Origin: Clostridiales bacterium
GTDB taxonomy: Bacteria > Bacillota > Dehalobacteriia > UBA4068
Assembly: GCA_009783415.1 (NCBI GenBank)
Contig: WRHF01000005.1
Location: 1-34,092, forward strand
DNA: 34,092 nucleotides
Direction: 5' to 3'
This document shows, piece by piece, positions 8,229 through 15,734 of this stretch. The position numbers were made by a program, and so were the translations under genes. Under the pieces are notes generated by a model. That model saw nothing but the letters and a program-made list of their open reading frames with translations. It was not told the DNA's origin and searched no databases. Every line of letters begins with the position of its first letter. Position 1 is the stretch's first letter.

Positions 8229-9449
8229 CTATATACTTAATAGCCAGTCGGCTATGTGGATTGATTTTATTCCTTTGTAGTTTCCGGCTGCTAGGTCTTG
8301 GGTGGATAGTACGTATTTGGGGTAATTATCCTGGATTTTCAGCAGGTTTTCATATTCTCTTTCCATCGTTTTTTCATCCCGGATTTCTTGCGCCACTTGA
8401 AAATAAACCCTTTCATCTTGCTTTTCGGCGACAAAATCTATTTCCAAATCGTTATACTTCCCCACATAAACATCATATCCCCGGCGCAGCAATTCGAGAT
8501 AAACAACATTTTCCAGTAATCCCGAAAAAGCATCTTTGTCAAAACCGATAATGGCATGACGCAGCGATGTATCAGCAAGATAGTATTTCTCAAAAGTTTT
8601 CAAGATTTCCTTGCCTTTCAGGTCATATCGTGAGCATTTCTTGAGAATATGGGCGCCGGATAATTTTTCTAAGTAGGAATAGACAGTTTCCACATCTATT
8701 TTCCTCTGCTCGCTCTTGATATATTTCGAGATTGAGCTTGAGGAAAAAATACTGCCGACATTGGCAAAAGCAAATTTCACGATTCGTTCCAATAGATCCA
8801 CCTTGCGAATTTGGTTGCGTTTGACTATATCGTTAAAAATCACCGTATTATAAATATCTTTGACCATTGAATAAATATCCGGCCGTTCCATTTTGCGCAA
8901 ATGAGTGGCAGGAAAGCCGCCAAATTCGAGATAGTTATAAAGCTCATCTTTTGTTCTGCCAAGCTCCATATATCTCTTTTTAAAATCCAAATACTCGGCA
9001 AAGGATAGGGTCCAAACAGGAATTGTAATGATACGGCCTGTTAAATACGTTTCAATTTCCGTCGAAAGCATCCGGGAATTAGAACCGGAAACATAAATAT
9101 CCACATCAAATTCCCGTTTTTGATTAAGGGTATTAACCATTCGCTCCCAGCTTTTTATCTCTTGCACCTCATCCAAAAAGAGATAAGTTCTCCCGGCCGG
9201 CGCTAATTTCGCTTTCACTTCCTCAAAAACAGCAAGCATCTTCCCATCTTCCCATTCGGGTTCGGAAAAATCATAATAGACAATATTTCCCTCAGGGATT
9301 CCGCGTTTTTCCAGCTCATCCATGATCAGATAAATAATAGAAGATTTACCGCAACGCCGTATGCCCGTAAGAACCTTGATTGACGGAATATCAACAAAAC
9401 GCATAATTCTCTGAACATACACAGGCCGCTCAATAATTTCTTTACTCAT
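8229..9449 (-). CDS. AAA_14/DUF4143-type ATPase
   Basis: This 406-residue protein belongs to the common prokaryotic family of stand-alone ATPases with an N-terminal AAA domain and a C-terminal DUF4143 domain. Walker A is TGIRRCGKSS (about residues 28-37) and Walker B is YLFLDEVQ. A sensor-like VSGSNSRML follows, and the C-terminal part ends with the typical EIDFVAEK segment related to nuclease-like folds. The cellular role of the family is unknown. A GTG at 9458 would add three residues, but ATG at 9449 has GGGTGA at good spacing. The gene is monocistronic: its own promoter (9467-9495) overlaps a 36-bp perfect palindrome, and the 300-bp repeat abuts its stop. It separates the hydroxylases from carbamate kinase and looks like a later insertion. 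Confidence 0.92.
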   Translation of the reverse strand: MSKEIIERPVYVQRIMRFVDIPSIKVLTGIRRCGKSSIIYLIMDELEKRGIPEGNIVYYDFSEPEWEDGKMLAVFEEVKAKLAPAGRTYLFLDEVQEIKSWERMVNTLNQKREFDVDIYVSGSNSRMLSTEIETYLTGRIITIPVWTLSFAEYLDFKKRYMELGRTKDELYNYLEFGGFPATHLRKMERPDIYSMVKDIYNTVIFNDIVKRNQIRKVDLLERIVKFAFANVGSIFSSSSISKYIKSEQRKIDVETVYSYLEKLSGAHILKKCSRYDLKGKEILKTFEKYYLADTSLRHAIIGFDKDAFSGLLENVVYLELLRRGYDVYVGKYNDLEIDFVAEKQDERVYFQVAQEIRDEKTMEREYENLLKIQDNYPKYVLSTQDLAAGNYKGIKSIHIADWLLSI

Positions 9450-9466
9450 AACTATCACCCATAGAT

Positions 9467-9495
9467 AGTATAACCGAATAATCCTTTTCCGTCAA
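9467..9495 (-). promoter_or_regulatory. Sigma-A-type promoter of the ATPase gene
   Basis: On the minus strand the -35 box TTGACG (9490-9495) and the -10 box TATACT (9467-9472) are exactly 17 bp apart. Transcription would start near 9460, leaving a leader of about 11 nt that is almost entirely the ribosome binding site. The first four bases of the -35 box are the end of the palindrome at 9492-9527. Confidence 0.75.
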
Positions 9496-9527
9496 TAATT
9501 TTTCGATTATAATCGAAAAATTATTGA
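9492..9527. promoter_or_regulatory. 36-bp perfect palindrome overlapping the -35 box (candidate operator)
   Basis: The arms run 9492-9509 and 9510-9527 and are perfectly complementary over 18 bp (TCAATAATTTTTCGATTA on the left arm). There is no loop, so it is a better DNA-binding site than an RNA hairpin. Its outer end TATTGA forms the -35 box of the ATPase gene. The AlbA gene has a similar arrangement at 22537-22578. Confidence 0.65.
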
Positions 9528-9557
9528 TAAACTCTGGTTACAGTTCATACACTCAGC

Positions 9558-9722
9558 TATACTCAACAACGGAAACATTTTCTATTCATCCAACGAGGAT
9601 TTTTGCTGTCAGGTGGTGCGGGAAAACCGCAGGAATGCTTGTTGCCTTTCAAGGTTTTACCGCGCCGCTTGGCGGCAAAAAGACCTTTGCAGGGATGGAA
9701 AATGTTTTCGTTGTTGAGTATA
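9558..9722. repeat. 165-bp long-hairpin element (MITE-like)
   Basis: The ends are 25-bp inverted repeats matching at 24 positions: TATACTCAACAACGGAAACA onwards at 9558-9582, against its complement at 9698-9722. The inner part continues to pair imperfectly (TTTTTGC with GCAAAAA, GCGGGAAAACC with GGTTTTACCGC), so the whole unit can fold into one long hairpin. No clear target duplication is seen at the edges. A 70-codon open frame across it is a by-product of the pairing and not a convincing gene. Confidence 0.6.
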
Positions 9723-9741
9723 TAAACCGGATTTGACCCGC

Positions 9742-9786
9742 AATCCCCTTATGGATGAGCAGGGGATTCCGGGTCAAGCCCGGAAT
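9742..9786. repeat. Two overlapping palindromes (AATCCCCT and ATTCCGGG class)
   Basis: AATCCCCT (9742-9749) pairs with AGGGGATT (9761-9768), and ATTCCGGG (9766-9773) pairs with CCCGGAAT (9779-9786) around loop TCAAG. The two stems share three bases and are mutually exclusive. The CCGGGTCAAGCCCGG form resembles palindromic intergenic repeats known from many bacterial genomes. It sits between the long-hairpin element and the heptamer array after carbamate kinase. Confidence 0.55.
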
Positions 9787-9803
9787 GACGTTGTTTTTCT
9801 TTT

Positions 9804-9840
9804 TATAATTGTCAATTATCCATTGTCAATTGTCAATTAT
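9804..9840. repeat. Heptamer array (TCAATTG class) at the end of the carbamate kinase gene
   Basis: Units of TGTCAATTG spacing 7 bp run from about 9804 to 9840, with one unit diverged (TATCCAT). The array overlaps the last codons of the carbamate kinase gene, encoding its residues IIDN and its TGA stop. Confidence 0.8.
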
Positions 9841-10767
9841 CATCGTTCCTGTTTTTCCCTCCAAAGCAGCGGCAATCTGCTCCGGGGAGGTGATCAGGGC
9901 TTCTTTGCCGCCTTGCTCCAAAAAGCCGATCACTGCCTGGATTTTGGGGCCCATACTGCCGGCGGCAAAATGTCCTTCCTTTAAATACTGTTTGGCTTCA
10001 GCCAGGCTCATCCGGGCCAGGTTTTCCTGATTTTCCTTGCCGAAATTAATGGCGACCTGATCTACGGCGGTGGAAATCAAAAGCAGATCCGCTTTGAGAA
10101 TATTGGCCAGCAGAGCAGAGGCATAGTCTTTATCGATCACTGCCGCCCGGCCCGAAAGACCGTTTTCATCCAGGGCAACAGGAATCCCGCCGCCGCCCAC
10201 ACAGATCACCAGATTACCATTATTTACCAATTGTTTAATTATATCTTTTTCCACTATATCCACCGGCAAGGGAGAGGCTACCACCCGGCGCCAGCCCCGG
10301 CCCGCGTCCTCCGCCACCTGCCAGCCATCTTCCTTTTGATGGTGTAGAGCAACCTCTTCGCTCATAAAGCTGCCCACCGGCTTGGTAGGGTTTAAAAAAG
10401 CCGGATCGTCTTTATCCACCACGACCTGGGTCACTACCGTCGCAGCCTGTTTATCCAATTTCCGCCGCAAGAGCTCGTTGTAAAGACATTGCTGTATCAT
10501 ATAGCCGATATTACCCTGGGTGCCGGCACCAATACCTTCCAGAGGCACCAAAGGCAGCTCCCCGGCAGCCAGCTCGGCCCGGCGCAAATCAAAACCTACC
10601 TGGGGACCGTTGCCGTGGGTGATGACCAAGGTCCAGCCTTTGGCTACCATATCTGCCAAGTGGACACAGGTTTGGGCCACCGCTTCCATTTGATCTGCCA
10701 TAGATGTTTTATCTTTTCTTAAAATCAGGGAATTACCGCCAATTGCCACAATAGCAATTTTACTCAT
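9826..10767 (-). CDS. arcC: Carbamate kinase
   Basis: This 313-residue protein matches carbamate kinase in length and along its whole sequence. It makes ATP from carbamoyl phosphate and ADP in the cytoplasm. Visible marks are the N-terminal IVAIGGNSLI, THGNGPQVG, the GNIGYMIQQ segment, CVGGGGIPV, the DKDYASALLA nucleotide-binding region, and AAGSMGPKIQA near the C-terminus. TAGGAGGAAGAAT precedes the ATG, so the start is secure. Carbamate kinase is a usual last step of fermentative purine, arginine or allantoin breakdown; no carbamoyltransferase is in the window, so the partner must lie elsewhere. Its upstream gap has a hairpin-heptamer element at 10827-10882. Confidence 0.96.
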   Translation of the reverse strand: MSKIAIVAIGGNSLILRKDKTSMADQMEAVAQTCVHLADMVAKGWTLVITHGNGPQVGFDLRRAELAAGELPLVPLEGIGAGTQGNIGYMIQQCLYNELLRRKLDKQAATVVTQVVVDKDDPAFLNPTKPVGSFMSEEVALHHQKEDGWQVAEDAGRGWRRVVASPLPVDIVEKDIIKQLVNNGNLVICVGGGGIPVALDENGLSGRAAVIDKDYASALLANILKADLLLISTAVDQVAINFGKENQENLARMSLAEAKQYLKEGHFAAGSMGPKIQAVIGFLEQGGKEALITSPEQIAAALEGKTGTMIIDN

Positions 10768-10826
10768 ATTCTTCCTCCTACCCTTATTTTTTAGCTTTAT
10801 TATGCGTCTGTTACCCTGAATTATAT

Positions 10827-10882
10827 CATAAAGCGGTCTTCGACCGCAAGTAGTCAGAAGTCAGAAGTCAGGATTCAGAATA
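10827..10882. repeat. Hairpin plus GTCAGAA heptamer array, copy A
   Basis: A 15-bp hairpin GCGGTC-TTC-GACCGC (10833-10847) is followed by 7-bp units GTCAGAA, GTCAGAA, GTCAGGA, TTCAGAA. The first 38 bp, from CATAAAGCGGTC onward, are identical to 20735-20772, so this is one end of a repeated element. Confidence 0.8.
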
Positions 10883-10910
10883 GAAAAAATAAAAATAAAA
10901 TGGTAGGAGC

Positions 10911-11144
10911 TTACGCCTTCGCCGGATTGCGATGCTCATTTGCTTTTTGCAAAAACTCATCTAGCGCCATATCTTTGTATAAATCCTGCCGCCATTCCGT
11001 GTAGTCAAAAGGTTCACGGCGCAAAAGTACAATGAATTTTCCGGCATCAACAGGCCCAAGTCTTTCGGTAAGGATACGCATTCCCTCATTTTTTATGACT
11101 GTATTACTTCGCATCGTCACACCTCTATCAAAGTAAACCCGCAT
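10911..11144 (-). CDS. Small conserved-looking protein of unknown function
   Basis: This 77-residue protein has no signal peptide or membrane segment and is charged, with aromatic residues in FDYTEWRQDLYKDM and an acidic DEFLQ stretch near the end. I recall similar short proteins beginning near MRSNTVIKNEGMRILTERLG as hypotheticals, but I cannot assign a function. Two starts are possible. ATG at 11144 has AAAGGA about 9 nt upstream and lies about 18 nt from the predicted transcription start. ATG at 11114 has AGAGGTG before it and would drop ten residues. The gene has its own promoter (11169-11197) and ends just before a heptamer element. A role as a small regulator or antitoxin-like protein is possible but unsupported. 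Confidence 0.7.
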   Translation of the reverse strand: MRVYFDRGVTMRSNTVIKNEGMRILTERLGPVDAGKFIVLLRREPFDYTEWRQDLYKDMALDEFLQKANEHRNPAKA

Positions 11145-11168
11145 GGTAATATTCCTTTCGCTGTCTTT

Positions 11169-11197
11169 ATTATACTCTATCGTTATAAAAAAAACAA
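11169..11197 (-). promoter_or_regulatory. Promoter of the small unknown gene
   Basis: On the minus strand TTGTTT (11192-11197) and TATAAT (11169-11174) are 17 bp apart, with transcription expected near 11162. The region upstream contains an A8-TTG-T8 inverted stretch flanked by CTATC and GATAG, which might also end transcription from the beta-helix gene that stops at 11224. Confidence 0.65.
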
Positions 11198-11223
11198 TTT
11201 TTTTTGATAGCCTAATAAAATCT

Positions 11224-14200
11224 CTACGGGACTATAATTGGCCCCCGGTTGTAATTGTAAGCCAGCCAAAGTATGGTCAAATCAGCGTCATTGATCAAGC
11301 CGTCTCCGTTTAGATCGCATAAGTGGTTTTCTGCTTCACCGGCTTTTTTGTTGTAATTACCTGCCCGCCATAAAACGGTCAAATCAGCATCATTGATCAG
11401 GCCGTCACCATTGATATCGCCGCAGCGCAAGCTCATCAGCCGAACTTCCGGACGGCTGTCTGCAGTTAGGTCGAGATCAGTATTGCCGACAATGACAGAT
11501 TGAACCGTAAAAGAGGTGTGAGCAGGTTTTTTGATAACAAGAGAATAGGTATCCGGCTCGATTGCAGGGAAAGTAAATGTCCGGTCAACTTGGCCGTAGC
11601 CGGGCTCCTCTTTGACAGTTAACTCATATTTTACGACATCCCCCTGCATAAGCCTGATAATTGCGGAGTTGAGCGGGTAAAATGATTTAATCATACCGGT
11701 AACAGCGACAGGATCGTCCATAGCTATTATTTCCAGCATCCCGGATGAAGCGTAGCTATCCAGATACTCGGTCCACCAGGAAATAGCCCCTGCCAAAGTG
11801 CTCTGGCTCCAATAGGATATCGTTATGGTATTCGCCGTGACCCTGTATATGCGCTGCCCCACAACAATAATATCACCTTTGCCTACTGATAGCTGGCCGG
11901 TTTCATGATAAAAGCCGGCAATATCAAAGATTTGTTCTCCCGTAGTCAGTGTCCTGACCGCATCGCTGACCGCAGGCGTTCCGGCGCTGTATGCGCTGTT
12001 TTCCGCACTGCGGACAAATATATAGTAGTCTGTTCCCGGAGCAAGTCCGGTAAAAACCTTGCTGCTCTGCCAGGCGCCGGGCGTCATACTGTTTGTTCCT
12101 ACGGCATATTCGATCATTTGGCCGGTCGGGGAAACCAAAGTAGCTGCGGCGATAAATCCGTTTCCGCCGATAAGGCTTGCCGCGGGTTTATTCAGCGCCG
12201 AGCCGGTTCCCTTGTAAACAGTGTAGCCGGTGATAGCCGCAGCCGCAGCCGGAGCATTGTCTATGTCGCCTGCAAAGGCGGCGCCAAAGCTGTATAGACC
12301 GGGTGCAGGATCGGCGGCGGTATAGACCGCAATACCGGAAGCGTTTGTAGACGCATTGTATAAGCTGCCATTTATATTGAAAACGACTGTTTTGCCCCCA
12401 TTATCGGGCGCCGCTCCTGACAGAGTGGCCCTTAAGACAACGTTGCCCGGATAAATCTGGGAAGTAAGTGGATCTGCCGAGAGTGTCAGCTGAGGAAACA
12501 CTAACTCATTACCCACCGCAAAGCCGAGGCTGACGGCAAGTCCCGCACCTCCGTCATTGTCCCAACGGATGATAAGGGTACCGCTATAGGAACCGGCTGC
12601 CAGGGCGTTTTTGGGCCGGACAGCAATGGTTGCCGTACCCGGCAGCAGGATGGTATTGGCGGACAGCGGTGTGCTGATCTCGAAGTCCTGGCTGTTCAAT
12701 GCTGCTGTCAGGCCAGTCAGCGGCTGAGTGCCGATATTGGTGATAGTGAAGATTTGGGCCATAGACATATTGCTGTAGCCTACTGTCGCATTCGGATATG
12801 TGTAGGGTGAGGGGCTGGCAAATGCCAGATAAGTTGGCGCCAGTTCAAAAGCATATCCCATCCCGGCGCAGAGGGGATTTGTAGTTATATAATCAGGATC
12901 AAGAACCGGATCGACCTCAATGGAACCGCTGTCGCCGCCGATATGGGATTGCCAGGCGGAAAGTCCCGCATTTGTCAGGATGCTGCCCGGCCGGTTATCG
13001 GTAAAGGTAGCATTTTTCCCGGCTATAAAATAACAGTTATTGCTCATTATCGGATTTCCATCGAGAGCGGAAAGACCGCCAAGTTCATTTGCATAACGGA
13101 TCTCTATGGTCGGACGAATATTAGCGGATGGCTGGACCACAACATTATGGTGGATAATCGGGTTGAGATTGGCAGGCCGCAGGGCCTGGGGATCCCAGTC
13201 CTGCATTGTGATCCCAAAGTAAATCGCGCTGTGATATAGTCCGCCATTGGCTACATTGACCAGGGTATTGTTATAAACCTGGCCATCCTTGGAAGCATAA
13301 AATCCAATACCTTCCCAACCTGTGTCAATAATCAGGTTATTGCGGACAATACCCCGGATATTCTCATAGTACTGCGGATTAACTGTTAGGTCAAAAAATT
13401 CCGGGCTGGCATCAAAACCAAGCATAATTCCGGCGCCGTAGGCGGTTTCGATCCGGTTATTTTCGATCAAAACATCGGTTGCGCCGCCTTTAGCGTAGAT
13501 CGCATTGGAAATTATATCGTGGATATAGTTGTTATGTACATACATATTATCGCCGTTGACATTATCAATACCTTCGGCATTATCTTCCCCGTTATGCTCA
13601 TTACCGTCAAAGGCCCGCCCGGAATTATATATTTCATTATAGCGGATGGTGACATTATTACATTTGGGTTTTACTTTGATCACATCGTACCTGGAATCAT
13701 GCAGTTTGCAATCCTCGATAATAATATTGGAAGCCCCGGTCCGGTTATTCGGATCTCCCCAATCCCATCTTGTTTCTGTCGAAACAGCATAAAACCCTCC
13801 GATTACTTCAACAGATTGCAGTTTGCCGCCTGAGGAATCAACATCGAAATATACTCCGGAGTCTTCGTCATTGCCCGAATCATAGCTGGTCAGGTCAATA
13901 ACCGCCCATTCGCCTTCTCTGGACTTTATGGTAATATTTGGCAAACGTACCCGGACATTGGCTCCTTCACGATAAGTACCTCCGCGCAGGATTATGGTAT
14001 CGCCGGACGCAGCGGCTGCCAAAGCGGTATTGATACTTTTATAAGGCGCTTCTATAGATCCGGTTGCCGTAGAATCGTTACCATCCGGAGAAACATAGAT
14101 AGCATCTGCCGGGTCGGCAGCGGAATTAATACGCGGCCCAAAATCATCAGTAGCCGCAAATACGGTCTCAAAAACGATGAGCCGTGCGGCATCGAATACA

Positions 14201-14274
14201 ATGGTAAGAACAAAGGCAGCTAAAAGCATAAGCATTAATAACTTCATTGGCTTCTTAGATATTATAGTAAACAT
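11224..14274 (-). CDS. Secreted parallel beta-helix protein with C-terminal type I dockerin
   Basis: This 1016-residue exported protein has an N-terminal signal segment (MKLLMLMLLAAFVLTIVF, cleavage probably near residue 42). A right-handed parallel beta-helix follows at about 48-460, beginning IYVSPDGNDSTATGSIEAPY (a DUF1565-like entry) with many N-x-I-x-D/N repeats such as NVTIRYNEIYN. Then come two Ig-like beta-sandwich regions, an FN3-like segment and a carboxypeptidase-regulatory-like fold. The dockerin at about 950-1010 is two calcium-loop repeats, GDINGDGLINDADLTVLW and CDLNGDGLINDADLTILW. Beta-helix proteins are often polysaccharide lyases or hydrolases, but no catalytic set is identifiable. 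The dockerin implies attachment to a cohesin, and a cohesin occurs in the peptidase at 17530-20598. GAAGGGAAAG precedes the ATG. Confidence 0.88.
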   Translation of the reverse strand: MFTIISKKPMKLLMLMLLAAFVLTIVFDAARLIVFETVFAATDDFGPRINSAADPADAIYVSPDGNDSTATGSIEAPYKSINTALAAAASGDTIILRGGTYREGANVRVRLPNITIKSREGEWAVIDLTSYDSGNDEDSGVYFDVDSSGGKLQSVEVIGGFYAVSTETRWDWGDPNNRTGASNIIIEDCKLHDSRYDVIKVKPKCNNVTIRYNEIYNSGRAFDGNEHNGEDNAEGIDNVNGDNMYVHNNYIHDIISNAIYAKGGATDVLIENNRIETAYGAGIMLGFDASPEFFDLTVNPQYYENIRGIVRNNLIIDTGWEGIGFYASKDGQVYNNTLVNVANGGLYHSAIYFGITMQDWDPQALRPANLNPIIHHNVVVQPSANIRPTIEIRYANELGGLSALDGNPIMSNNCYFIAGKNATFTDNRPGSILTNAGLSAWQSHIGGDSGSIEVDPVLDPDYITTNPLCAGMGYAFELAPTYLAFASPSPYTYPNATVGYSNMSMAQIFTITNIGTQPLTGLTAALNSQDFEISTPLSANTILLPGTATIAVRPKNALAAGSYSGTLIIRWDNDGGAGLAVSLGFAVGNELVFPQLTLSADPLTSQIYPGNVVLRATLSGAAPDNGGKTVVFNINGSLYNASTNASGIAVYTAADPAPGLYSFGAAFAGDIDNAPAAAAAITGYTVYKGTGSALNKPAASLIGGNGFIAAATLVSPTGQMIEYAVGTNSMTPGAWQSSKVFTGLAPGTDYYIFVRSAENSAYSAGTPAVSDAVRTLTTGEQIFDIAGFYHETGQLSVGKGDIIVVGQRIYRVTANTITISYWSQSTLAGAISWWTEYLDSYASSGMLEIIAMDDPVAVTGMIKSFYPLNSAIIRLMQGDVVKYELTVKEEPGYGQVDRTFTFPAIEPDTYSLVIKKPAHTSFTVQSVIVGNTDLDLTADSRPEVRLMSLRCGDINGDGLINDADLTVLWRAGNYNKKAGEAENHLCDLNGDGLINDADLTILWLAYNYNRGPIIVP

Positions 14275-14383
14275 ATCTTTCCCTTCTTTCTATATTCTAT
14301 AGCTTACTGATAGTCTGACACATTTAGGTTGTACTTGTCAAGAGGAAAAGTGGAAAATAGGGGGAAAAACACCGGAAAAGAGC

Positions 14384-14413
14384 TTTACAATTATACCCAT
14401 ATAATGATAAAAT
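14384..14413 (+). promoter_or_regulatory. Possible promoter of the E2-like acyltransferase gene
   Basis: TTTACA (14384-14389) and TAAAAT (14408-14413) are 18 bp apart. A TATAAT at 14399-14404 lacks a partner box at proper distance. AAAGGA lies about 8 nt before the ATG at 14446. The 171-bp gap also separates the divergent beta-helix gene, for which I see a TTGACA but no matching -10. Confidence 0.4.
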
Positions 14414-14445
14414 AGGTGAAGCCGTTAAAAGAAAAGGAATGAATA

Positions 14446-15336
14446 ATGACAAACTGGCAACCACCCAAACGCCGCCGCGGGGACAGGCTGGACGCCCGCT
14501 TGCTCCGCAGCGCCAGCAATTATCAAAAAAGCATGGTCCATGCCATGCCCACCCGTACGGAATCCCTGATTTATCTTAAGGAACAAATATGCCTGGATAA
14601 ATTGACCGGCTTTATCCGGGATTATAATAAAAACCTGGCGACAGACGAGCTGAAGTGCACCACTTTTGATCTTTTTCTGGCTGCCCTAATCCGCACCTTT
14701 GCCCTGCGTCCCCACCTCAACCGCTATGTGGTAGGCAGAAGGATTTATACCAGAGATCATATCACAATTGCCTTTACCATAAAAAAAGAATTTAGCGATG
14801 AGGCAGAAGAATCCACTGTCAAGCTGGCTTTTGCCCCCACCGCCACCTTGCCCCAAATCATCGGAAAAATCCGCAAGGCCACCCTTATTTGCAAAGGGGA
14901 GAGCCAGGGAGAGGACGATAAAATTCTCGCGATCATAGCCGGACTGCCTCTCTTTAGCCAAAAATTAGCCTTTTGGCTGCTGCGCCGCCTGGACAATATC
15001 AACAAGCTGCCCAAATTCATTGCCGAGGCTCATCCTCTTTTTGCCAGCGTTTTTGTCTCCAATCTGGGCAGCATCGGCCTGAACAGCGCTTTTCATCATC
15101 TTTATGAATTCGGCACAGCTTCTGTCTTTGTAGTAGTAGGCAAAATCCACAAGGCCCCGCTAATCTGCGGCGATGATCAGATTCAAGTAAAAAGAGTAAT
15201 TGACCTGGGTATAACCCTGGACGAACGCATCAGCGACGGCTACTACTTCGCCCGCTCCGTCAAGCTCCTAAGCAATCTGTTACAAAACCCGGAAAGACTA
15301 CTGACAGCACCCGAGGAAATCCCCATAGACTTATAG
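14446..15336 (+). CDS. Stand-alone 2-oxo acid dehydrogenase E2-like acyltransferase domain, catalytic His absent
   Basis: This 296-residue protein matches the catalytic domain of 2-oxo acid dehydrogenase acyltransferases (chloramphenicol acetyltransferase fold). It has no lipoyl or E1/E3-binding domain and no dehydrogenase genes nearby. The region LFASVFVSNLGSIGLNSAFH corresponds to the typical SNxGxxG segment of E2 cores, and VGKIHKAPLI follows. At the active-site position E2 enzymes have DHRxxDG; here residues 259-265 read DERISDG, so the general-base His is replaced by Glu. It may be a divergent acyltransferase or a non-catalytic relative. The N-terminus is basic and without signal peptide. 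It is monocistronic, with its own possible promoter, and is followed by a heptamer array. Confidence 0.85.
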   Translation: MTNWQPPKRRRGDRLDARLLRSASNYQKSMVHAMPTRTESLIYLKEQICLDKLTGFIRDYNKNLATDELKCTTFDLFLAALIRTFALRPHLNRYVVGRRIYTRDHITIAFTIKKEFSDEAEESTVKLAFAPTATLPQIIGKIRKATLICKGESQGEDDKILAIIAGLPLFSQKLAFWLLRRLDNINKLPKFIAEAHPLFASVFVSNLGSIGLNSAFHHLYEFGTASVFVVVGKIHKAPLICGDDQIQVKRVIDLGITLDERISDGYYFARSVKLLSNLLQNPERLLTAPEEIPIDL

Positions 15337-15337
15337 T

Positions 15338-15371
15338 AATGGAAAAAGGAAAGAGGAAAAAGGAAAATGAT
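15338..15371. repeat. Heptamer array (GGAAAAA class)
   Basis: Units GGAAAAA, GGAAAGA, GGAAAAA, GGAAAAT follow one another with a 7-bp step, beginning right after the stop codon of the E2-like gene and ending about 25 bp before the 300-bp repeat copy 2. Confidence 0.65.
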
Positions 15372-15396
15372 TAAAGACCTTGCCATCTTGCTATGA

Positions 15397-15692
15397 AGGA
15401 ACTAAGCTCTCAAATTCGAATAAAAAAAGTCATAATATATGCATTATCTTGGTTTTACCTGCATGGATGTAGATATAAAAGGGTGCATGAAATAATTAGT
15501 CACGGATTTTAAGGATTTTAACGGATTTTCGCTGTTGCCTGATGATATGAGGAACTTTGGTGCTGTTGTTTGAGAAAAAAAACAAAAAACAATTCAATGT
15601 TAATATTATAAAAAAATCCGTGCCAATCCGTTTTTAATCCGCGTAAATCCGCGTCTAATTTTTAAATTCTTTTCCAGTTTATCTGGGGTAGA
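15397..15692. repeat. Dispersed ~300-bp intergenic repeat, copy 2
   Basis: This is the second copy of the repeat at 7923-8222, in the same orientation, with the same order of blocks from AGGAACTAAGCTCTCAAATT to CCAGTTTATCTGGGGTAG. Differences are scattered substitutions and small gaps, concentrated between the blocks. Both copies are preceded by a heptamer array at about 26 bp. No open frame is shared. Confidence 0.85.
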
Positions 15693-15734
15693 GATCAGGC
15701 TAAATTCGAATTATGCAATTTCATACCATCCGTC

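Noticed and set aside
9524-9736. 70-codon gene in the gap before carbamate kinase
   Set aside because: It lies wholly across the long-hairpin element, lacks a ribosome binding site and resembles no family known to me.
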